Positions 1 to 5,588 of a DNA stretch of 5,588 nt are shown in pieces. A program made the translations under genes and the position numbers. The notes below the pieces were generated by a model, which had not been told where the DNA came from, ran no database searches, and was given only the letters and a program-made list of their open reading frames with translations. How positions within the stretch are numbered: position 1 is the stretch's first letter; each line of letters begins with the position of its first letter. The stretch comes from Solirubrobacteraceae bacterium (GTDB lineage: Bacteria > Actinomycetota > Thermoleophilia > Solirubrobacterales > Solirubrobacteraceae), in NCBI GenBank assembly GCA_030149625.1, contig JASLHP010000376.1:1-5588 (forward strand). Reading direction: 5' to 3'.

Positions 1-81
1 CCCGACGTTGCGCTCCTGCGCCTGGCCGTTGGCCGCGGGCTCGGCGCCGGGGGTCGGCTTGGTGGCTGTGCTGGCGTCCAT
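1..81 (-). CDS. atpD: ATP synthase F1 subunit beta, N-terminal 27 codons only (cut by window edge)
   Basis: Beta is the catalytic subunit of the F1 head, forming the alpha3beta3 hexamer on the cytoplasmic side of the membrane. Only 27 codons are visible. They begin with an Ala/Thr/Pro-rich stretch (MDASTATKPTPGAEPAANGQ) and end in QERNVG, which matches the start of the family's first beta-barrel, usually N-[VI]-G-x-[IV]. The start is the ATG at 81-79, preceded by AGGAG ten bases upstream. The Walker A and catalytic residues lie outside the window, so the call rests on the NVG fragment, the ribosome binding site and the position 54 bases after atpG. The leader of about 24 residues before NVG looks somewhat long and disordered for the family. 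Confidence 0.88.
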   Translation of the reverse strand, partial: MDASTATKPTPGAEPAANGQAQERNVG

Positions 82-91
82 GTTCTCGAGT

Positions 92-96
92 CTCCT
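92..96 (-). promoter_or_regulatory. Shine-Dalgarno site of atpD
   Basis: On the minus strand this reads AGGAG, ten bases before the ATG at 81. It fixes the start of the beta subunit, for which little coding sequence is visible. The 54-base atpG-atpD gap (82-135) holds nothing else I can support. Confidence 0.7.
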
Positions 97-135
97 GTCT
101 ATCAGTTCAAGTTCGGTTGGTGGCGGCGCGCCCCG

Positions 136-1050
136 CTAGGACAATCCCTCGGCTCCGGCGACTACCTCCATGATCTCCTGCGTGATCTCAGCTTGGCGTG
201 CACGGTTCATCTGCAGCGTGTAATCGGTGATGATTTCACCGGCGCTCTCGGAAGCGCTGCGCATCGCCGTCATCTGCGCCCCGAAGAAGCCCGCTGCCGA
301 CTCGACGAGCGCCCTGTAGATCGAGATCTCGATGTAGTCGGGGACGAGGCGTCTGAGAATCTTCTCGGGGTCGGGCTCGTAGTCGACGGAGCCTCGCGCC
401 GCGCCCGCGTCGCCGTCCTGGGCGCCCGCATCCGAGTCGGCCCGATCGCCGTCGAGCGCCCGCTGTGTGAGCGGCAACAGCGTTTGCCGGGTGACGTGCT
501 GGGTGAGCGGCGAGACGTAGGCGTTGTAGATCATCTCGACACGGTCGAGCTGACCGTCGACGTAAGCCTGGATGACGTCGTCGGCGATCGTGCGCGCGTC
601 CGCGTAGGCGGGGCGATCCGCGAAACCCGTGTAGGAGCCGCTGAGCTCGTTGCCGCGGAACGCGAGCGAGGACACGCCGCGGCGCCCGGTCGCGTACCAG
701 CTGCTGCGCAACCCCTCTTCGGACAGCTCCGCCGACAGGCGCACGCCGGCGCGGATGATCTGCGAGTTGAAGCCGCCCGCGAGACCGCGGTCGCCGGTGA
801 CGAGCAGCAACCCGACGTTCGTCTGCGAGTCGTGCGCGCTCAGCAGCGGCAGCCTGCCGGCCTCTGCGCCGGCGGCGGCGGCCGCTTGGCGGGTCATGCG
901 GGCGATCGCGTCCGCGTAGGGCCGCAGCGCCTCGATCCGCTGCTCGGCACGACGCAGGCGCGCCGCTGCCACCATCTCCATCGCCCGCGTGATCTTCTGG
1001 ATGTTCTTGACCGAGGCGATCTTGTTCTTGACGTCGCGCTGAGAAGCCAT
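136..1050 (-). CDS. atpG: ATP synthase F1 subunit gamma (central rotor shaft)
   Basis: Gamma is the rotating shaft that passes c-ring rotation to the alpha3beta3 head. The 304-residue product has both family ends. The N-terminal helix (residues 1-40) contains SVKNIQKITRAMEMVAAARL. The C-terminal helix (about 245-304) contains MTAMRSASESAGEI and ends with NRARQAEITQEIMEVVAGAE, the gamma signature. The central Rossmann-like domain shows VTGDRGLAGGFN (84-95) and YEPDPEKIL (224-232). Between LLPL (191-194) and YEPDPE lies an acidic Ala/Gly/Asp linker, somewhat longer than in E. coli, where this region also varies. The start ATG is 22 bases after the atpA stop. No clear Shine-Dalgarno precedes it (GCACCAGCC), so translation may depend on ribosomes finishing atpA. 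The stop is TAG at 138-136. Confidence 0.98.
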   Translation of the reverse strand: MASQRDVKNKIASVKNIQKITRAMEMVAAARLRRAEQRIEALRPYADAIARMTRQAAAAAGAEAGRLPLLSAHDSQTNVGLLLVTGDRGLAGGFNSQIIRAGVRLSAELSEEGLRSSWYATGRRGVSSLAFRGNELSGSYTGFADRPAYADARTIADDVIQAYVDGQLDRVEMIYNAYVSPLTQHVTRQTLLPLTQRALDGDRADSDAGAQDGDAGAARGSVDYEPDPEKILRRLVPDYIEISIYRALVESAAGFFGAQMTAMRSASESAGEIITDYTLQMNRARQAEITQEIMEVVAGAEGLS

Positions 1051-1072
1051 GGCTGGTGCCCGAACGGCGGCG

Positions 1073-2656
<1,584 letters not shown>

Positions 2657-2662
2657 TTAAAT

Positions 2663-2667
2663 CTCCT
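2663..2667 (-). promoter_or_regulatory. Shine-Dalgarno site of atpA
   Basis: AGGAG on the minus strand, six bases before the atpA ATG, with an AT-rich spacer (ATTTAA) that is unusual in this GC-rich window and should stay unpaired. It is among the best-spaced ribosome binding sites here, which fits the need for three alpha subunits per complex. Confidence 0.8.
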
Positions 2668-2673
2668 AGTAGA

Positions 2674-2717
2674 AGAGGGCCCGGTTTGGCGACTTTCAGT
2701 CGCCTTCACGACCCTCT
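2674..2717 (-). other. Two-tier inverted repeat (mRNA stem-loop) between atpH and atpA
   Basis: The inner arms GGCGACT (2688-2694) and AGTCGCC (2698-2704) are a perfect 7-bp inverted repeat with a 3-base loop. Outer arms AGAGGG (2674-2679) and CCCTCT (2712-2717) are a perfect 6-bp pair around it, separated by unpaired stretches of 8 and 7 bases. The outer arm covers part of the atpH stop codon, and the structure ends six bases before the atpA Shine-Dalgarno. No T-run follows on the minus strand, so it does not look like an intrinsic terminator. A role in mRNA processing, stability or translational coupling is inference. Confidence 0.5.
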
Positions 2718-3246
2718 AAGTTTGGGCAACGTGCCTACGCAGCTGCTCCAGTCGGTTGCGGATAGAGGCGTCGAGGATCGAGTTGCCGACCCTGATGATG
2801 ATGCCGCCGAGGATGTCGGGGTCGACGCGCGCCGCCAGCGTCACCTTGCGTCCGGCGCGCTCGCCGATCGTCCGGCCGAGGCTCTCGGTCGTCTGCTCGT
2901 CGAGCGCGATCGCGCTCGTGATCTCCACGGGCAGCGTCTTGTTCTCCTCGTCCCACAGGCGCTCGTACTCGTGGCGGACGCGGAAGATCACCGGCATGCG
3001 GTGGTTTTCGATGAGCAGCTCGAGGAAGTTGAGCAAGGTCGGGTCGGCTCCGTCGAGCAGGCCGCCGAGCGAGGCCTGCTTCTCCTTCGTCGAGAAGTAG
3101 GGCGAGAAGAAGAACACCGCCAGCTCGTGGTTGCCGCCGAGCGCGTCGGCGAACTGCGCGAGCTGTTCGCGCAGCTCGTCGAGCTTGCCCTGCTCGCGGG
3201 CGACCTCGAACAGCGAGCGACCGTATACGCGGGCGAGCTCCTCCAT
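2716..3246 (-). CDS. atpH: ATP synthase F1 subunit delta (stalk-to-head connector)
   Basis: Delta (OSCP-type) sits on top of F1 and ties the alpha3beta3 head to the b-subunit stalk. The product has 176 residues, almost the length of E. coli delta (177). The N-terminal helical domain starts with ARVYGRSLFEVAREQGKL (5-22) and includes NFLELLIENHR (73-83). The C-terminal domain has the conserved GGIIIRVGNSILDASIRNRL (147-166), the best family landmark. The codon immediately before the ATG is an in-frame TAG, so the start cannot lie further upstream. AAGGTG (3260-3255) lies eight bases before it as a fair ribosome binding site. Delta is a separate gene, not fused to b as in mycobacteria. Its TAG stop overlaps the outer arm of the inverted repeat leading into atpA. 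Confidence 0.97.
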   Translation of the reverse strand: MEELARVYGRSLFEVAREQGKLDELREQLAQFADALGGNHELAVFFFSPYFSTKEKQASLGGLLDGADPTLLNFLELLIENHRMPVIFRVRHEYERLWDEENKTLPVEITSAIALDEQTTESLGRTIGERAGRKVTLAARVDPDILGGIIIRVGNSILDASIRNRLEQLRRHVAQT

Positions 3247-3311
3247 CTAGCTGTCACCTTCGCGGGCGATGGCGTCCCCCGAGCCGAGCTCGCGTGCAAC
3301 TCTCGGTCTCA
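3247..3311 (-). other. atpF-atpH intergenic gap (65 bases)
   Basis: This is the largest gap in the operon segment. It holds the atpH ribosome binding site (AAGGTG at 3260-3255), an in-frame TAG directly before the atpH ATG, and a short palindrome CGAGCTCG (3285-3292). I see no credible promoter, no terminator with a T-run and no small gene. Confidence 0.5.
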
Positions 3312-3866
3312 CTAGTTGTGGGCTCCCGATGACAGGCTGGACAGGTCCATCTCGCCCAGGGCCTCCTCGACCAGGCGGCGCTGGTCGGCTTCGTCGAGCG
3401 TCTTGCGCACGACCTTCTCGGTGGCCATGATCGTGAGGTCGGCGACCTCGCGGCGGATGTCGTCGAGTGCGCGCTTGGTGGCGGCGTCGATGTCGCGCTC
3501 GGCCTTCTTGGCGGCCTCGGCGAGAATCTCCTGGGCCCGCTCGCGCCCCTCGTGCTCGTGCGAGTCGGCCGTCTGGCGCGCGCGCTGGAGAATCTCCTCC
3601 GACTGCACTCTCGCCTCCTTGAGGCGCTCGCGGTATTCGGCCAGCACCTTGTCGGCTTCCTCGCGCAGCTGTGCCGCGCCGTCGATCTCGCCTTCGATCG
3701 TCTGCGCGCGCTTGTCCAGAGCTTCGCCGATCAGCGGGAACACCCACTTGCGCAGGATGAACAGCGAGATCAGGAACACGACTATGGTCCAGATCATGAG
3801 CCCCACGTTGGGGCTGATCAGGAACGAGCCGCTGGAGGCGAGTGGGGTGCTTGGCACAGGGAGCAT
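3312..3866 (-). CDS. atpF: ATP synthase Fo subunit b (peripheral stalk)
   Basis: Subunit b anchors the stator: one N-terminal membrane helix and a long coiled coil that reaches delta. The 184-residue product has the hallmark ISPNVGLMIWTIVVFLISLF (17-36) as its membrane span, then the typical LRKWVFPLIGEALDKR. A long Glu/Arg/Ala-rich helix follows from about 50 to 150 (for example EEADKVLAEYRERLKEA), then a delta-binding tail. The ATG at 3866 lies five bases after the atpE stop. No Shine-Dalgarno is visible, because the sequence just upstream is the pyrimidine-rich end of atpE, so reinitiation after atpE is likely. The open frame continues upstream without a stop but there overlies atpE and does not look like protein. 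No second b-type (b') gene lies nearby, which suggests a b homodimer. Confidence 0.96.
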   Translation of the reverse strand: MLPVPSTPLASSGSFLISPNVGLMIWTIVVFLISLFILRKWVFPLIGEALDKRAQTIEGEIDGAAQLREEADKVLAEYRERLKEARVQSEEILQRARQTADSHEHEGRERAQEILAEAAKKAERDIDAATKRALDDIRREVADLTIMATEKVVRKTLDEADQRRLVEEALGEMDLSSLSSGAHN

Positions 3867-3871
3867 TTGGC

Positions 3872-4165
3872 TTACAGGAAGAAGGCGATGAAGCCGCCCA
3901 CGAGGCCGTAGAAGAAGCACGCCTCCGTCAGCGCGAAACCCAGCCACTGGTCGCGCTCGACCTCGGCGCGCAGCTCGGGCTGGCGGGTCTTGGCCTGGAT
4001 CGAGGCGTTGAACACGGCTCCGATGCCCGCCCCGGCGCCGGCTGCGCCGCCACCGGCGCCAACGCCCAGCGCAATCGCGCGGCCGGCATCCTGGCTCTGC
4101 TTGATGATCGGTTCCGCGACACCCAGCAGCGGGTGGATCGCACTCAACAGGTGTAGAAACTGCAT
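3872..4165 (-). CDS. atpE: ATP synthase Fo subunit c (proton-binding rotor ring)
   Basis: Subunit c forms the membrane ring whose rotation is driven by ion flow. The 97-residue product has two membrane helices: a glycine-rich one (about 29-54, with GAGAGIG at 43-49) and a second (about 74-97) with the essential carboxylate Glu81 in FALTEACFFYGLV. The polar loop has the family RQP (61-63), and the 20-residue distance from this Arg to the Glu equals that in mycobacterial c. By that ungapped alignment, the Na+ ligand Gln of Na+-type c rings is Ile48 here and the Ser/Thr after the Glu are Ala82/Cys83, so the ring should carry protons. About 28 residues (MQFLHLLSAIHPLLGVAEP and on) precede helix 1, making the protein longer than the usual 70-85. 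AAGGAG ten bases before the ATG supports this start, and no other start codon lies in that stretch. Confidence 0.97.
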   Translation of the reverse strand: MQFLHLLSAIHPLLGVAEPIIKQSQDAGRAIALGVGAGGGAAGAGAGIGAVFNASIQAKTRQPELRAEVERDQWLGFALTEACFFYGLVGGFIAFFL

Positions 4166-4175
4166 CGCTCGATAG

Positions 4176-4181
4176 CTCCTT
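4176..4181 (-). promoter_or_regulatory. Shine-Dalgarno site of atpE
   Basis: AAGGAG on the minus strand, ten bases before the atpE ATG, in the 21-base gap after atpB. It is one of the strongest ribosome binding sites in the window, as expected for the subunit needed in most copies, and it supports the long N-terminal version of subunit c. Confidence 0.75.
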
Positions 4182-4186
4182 GTTTG

Positions 4187-5143
4187 TTAGTGACTTTCGA
4201 CCGCTCCGCCGAGGTATATGGCGGTCAAGATGGCAAAGATGAACGCCTGCAGGCCGGCGATCAGCACGGCCTCGAACAGGTAGATCGCGATCCCGAACGG
4301 CAGCAGCAGCCATTGGACCCACTGATCGCCGACGAGCACGCCCAGCTCGCCGCCCATGAACGCGATCAGCATGTGACCGGCGAGCAGGTTGGCCCACAGC
4401 CTGACGGTCAACGAGATCAGGCGCAGGAAGTTCGAGAGGATCTCGATCGGGAAGATCAGCCCCACGATCGGGCCTTTGATGCCGCCCGGCATCAGGCTTT
4501 TGACGTATCCGATCGGGCCGTGGTGCCTGACCCCCTCGTAGGTGAACAGAACGAACACGCCCAGCGCGAGGATCAGCGGGAACGCGACGTTCGTGTCGGC
4601 GGCGTAGATCTGCAGCGACGGGATGTTCGCGCCGAACACCTTGAACGTCTCGCCGCTGTCGACCGGCAGCGGGACGTAGCCGATCAGGTTGCTGACGAGG
4701 ATGAACACGAAGATCGTGGCGATCAACGGGAAGTACTTGCGCTGCATGTCGTCGTCGAGGTTTTCTTTGGACATGCCGCGGGTGAAGCCGTAGAACATCT
4801 CGACCGCGACCTGGAGGCGACCCGGGCGCTGTTTCAAGCGCCGGGCGACGTACGTCATCACCCCGATGGTGATGGCGACCGTGATCAGCAGGTACAGGAC
4901 ACCCTTGTTGAACGCGATCGGACCGAGCTTGAACCAGGTGTCGAGTTTGAACTCGTCGGTCGGCGAGAAGACGCTGCTGGCCACGGCCGGCGCCTTGTGC
5001 GACTTGAAGCCGAACAGGATGATGAACAGGACGATCCCGCCGATCCATGCGCCCACGAGCGTGTAGAGGAGCTTTTTCCCTTGGCTCGTGCCCTGTTTGG
5101 GAGCGGGCGCGCCCGCGGGCGCGGATGCGGCTACGGCGCTCAT
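4187..5143 (-). CDS. atpB: ATP synthase Fo subunit a (proton channel)
   Basis: Subunit a forms the two proton half-channels against the c-ring. The 318-residue product has an Ala/Pro-rich N-terminus (1-22), then membrane segments near 25-45, 80-100, 138-158, 186-203, 225-260 and 276-312. The key region SLTVRLWANLLAGH (244-257) contains Arg248, equivalent to the essential E. coli Arg210. His257 stands where E. coli has Glu219, and a Glu (291) lies close to the E. coli His245 position, an exchange known from mitochondrial a subunits. The last helix contains GLQAFIFAILTAIYLGG, with Gln299 at the E. coli Gln252 position. The ATG overlaps the upstream gene's TGA (ATGA), so translation is probably coupled. 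GGGGAG lies ten bases upstream (5159-5154). Longer versions of this frame run through the upstream gene in an Arg-rich non-protein reading, so this start is preferred. Confidence 0.97.
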   Translation of the reverse strand: MSAVAASAPAGAPAPKQGTSQGKKLLYTLVGAWIGGIVLFIILFGFKSHKAPAVASSVFSPTDEFKLDTWFKLGPIAFNKGVLYLLITVAITIGVMTYVARRLKQRPGRLQVAVEMFYGFTRGMSKENLDDDMQRKYFPLIATIFVFILVSNLIGYVPLPVDSGETFKVFGANIPSLQIYAADTNVAFPLILALGVFVLFTYEGVRHHGPIGYVKSLMPGGIKGPIVGLIFPIEILSNFLRLISLTVRLWANLLAGHMLIAFMGGELGVLVGDQWVQWLLLPFGIAIYLFEAVLIAGLQAFIFAILTAIYLGGAVESH

Positions 5144-5496
5144 CGCCTCGCGTCTCCCCGCGGTCGGCCGTTGACCAGGCGCACCGCGAACGCGATCGAG
5201 TAGGCGCCGAAGATCAGCAGCGCCGCGGCCAGACCGTCGCGGCGCCCACCGATGACGGCGGCGAGCACGATCCCCGCGGCGAGCAGCCAGATGCGCCCGA
5301 AGCCGTCGACCAGGTTGAGGCCGAAACGAGCGTCGGCTCCGCGGCCGGCGATCCAGCGTTGACCGGCGCGGGCGAGCACGCGCTGTATCAGCCACGTGGC
5401 GCCGCCGATCGCGACACCGATCGCGGGCGCCCCGAGCGCCAGCGCCGCCGGCGCGCCGATCACGACCGCCAATACGTCGAGGTACTGCAGCGCCAC
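5140..5496 (-). CDS. Small multi-pass membrane protein upstream of atpB, AtpI-like; start uncertain
   Basis: From the GTG at 5496 this encodes 118 residues: about four hydrophobic stretches (roughly 7-22, 24-39, 68-83, 87-106), a polar middle (42-62, ARAGQRWIAGRGADARFGLN) and a basic end (RLVNGRPRGDARR). I see no catalytic motif. Size, topology and the ATGA overlap with atpB match AtpI, the c-ring assembly helper often encoded first in atp operons. The sequence itself gives no decisive AtpI motif, so the name rests on position. The start is doubtful: the same frame stays open upstream to the window edge (about 30 more codons, 28 with G or C in third position, including ITQATLELPAQGEL). The last two window bases on this strand are TG, possibly the end of an ATG or GTG just outside. 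The GTG lies in a strong inverted repeat and has no clear ribosome binding site, so the gene may well start further upstream. Confidence 0.75.
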   Translation of the reverse strand: MALQYLDVLAVVIGAPAALALGAPAIGVAIGGATWLIQRVLARAGQRWIAGRGADARFGLNLVDGFGRIWLLAAGIVLAAVIGGRRDGLAAALLIFGAYSIAFAVRLVNGRPRGDARR

Positions 5497-5519
5497 GGCC
5501 GCGAGCCCGCTCGCGGCCG
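5496..5519. repeat. 24-bp near-perfect palindrome at the candidate GTG start of the AtpI-like gene
   Basis: Arms CGGCCGCGAGC (5496-5506) and GCTCGCGGCCG (5509-5519) are perfect inverted complements of 11 bases around two central bases. As RNA this would be a very stable GC hairpin with a 4-base loop, covering the first base of the candidate GTG. It may be chance within Ala/Gly-rich codons in GC-rich DNA, or it may be a translational control structure. No T-run follows, so it is not a standard terminator. Confidence 0.5.
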
Positions 5520-5588
5520 GGCCGCCGTCGCGCCCGAGCTCGCCCTGTGCGGGGAGCTCCAGCGTCGCTTGCGTGATGGCCGGGCGCA

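Noticed and set aside
125..132. GGCGCGCC palindrome just after the atpG stop
   Set aside because: An 8-base GC-only palindrome is common at this base composition and has no flanking structure or repeat partner.
2657..2715. Terminator or internal promoter in the atpH-atpA gap
   Set aside because: The hairpin is not followed by a T-run on the minus strand, the atpA genes must be co-expressed with Fo, and I could not find a convincing -35/-10 pair.
3285..3292. CGAGCTCG palindrome in the atpF-atpH gap as an operator
   Set aside because: Too short and too likely by chance in GC-rich DNA; no second copy in a regulatory position was seen.
3312..5048. Single minus-strand frame of 578 codons suggesting a fusion ending in subunit b
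   Set aside because: Only its last 184 codons look like protein. Upstream it overlies atpE and atpB in a different frame and reads as Arg/Pro-rich nonsense; absence of stops is a GC effect.

Overview
This window is a segment of a bacterial F1Fo ATP synthase (atp) operon. All recognisable genes lie on the minus strand, so the operon reads from high to low coordinates. The order is: a small AtpI-like membrane protein (start unresolved, possibly beyond the right edge), atpB (a), atpE (c), atpF (b), atpH (delta), atpA (alpha), atpG (gamma), and the first 27 codons of atpD (beta), cut by the left edge. This is the classical bacterial order; atpC (epsilon) would be expected beyond the left edge.

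The DNA is very GC-rich (roughly two thirds G+C by eye), with G/C at most third codon positions and long spurious open frames on the plus strand. Composition, the small AtpI-like gene ahead of atpB, the alpha C-terminal tail and the style of the a and c subunits suggest a high-GC actinobacterium, perhaps of the Thermoleophilia type. That placement is inference and was not tested by a search. The b and delta subunits are separate genes, unlike the b-delta fusion of mycobacteria, and there is a single b gene, so the peripheral stalk is probably a b homodimer.

Region by region: 5588-5140 encodes the AtpI-like protein, which overlaps atpB by ATGA. Positions 5143-3312 carry the membrane sector Fo (a, c, b). 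Positions 3246-2716 encode delta, the stalk-to-head connector. Positions 2656-1 carry the catalytic head and rotor (alpha, gamma, start of beta). Gaps between genes are 5 to 65 bases, with no convincing internal terminator or promoter, so one polycistronic mRNA is likely. The best candidate regulatory structure is an inverted repeat in the delta-alpha gap, where subunit stoichiometry steps from 1 to 3.

Together the products would make a proton-driven ATP synthase: the c-ring glutamate and the a-subunit arginine are present, the Na+ ligand positions of Na+-type c subunits are not conserved, and alpha has an intact P-loop and arginine finger. I found no mobile element, CRISPR, RNA gene or new system. 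The points worth a second look are modest: extensions and substitutions in c, a, alpha and gamma, the AtpI-like protein, and two inverted repeats.
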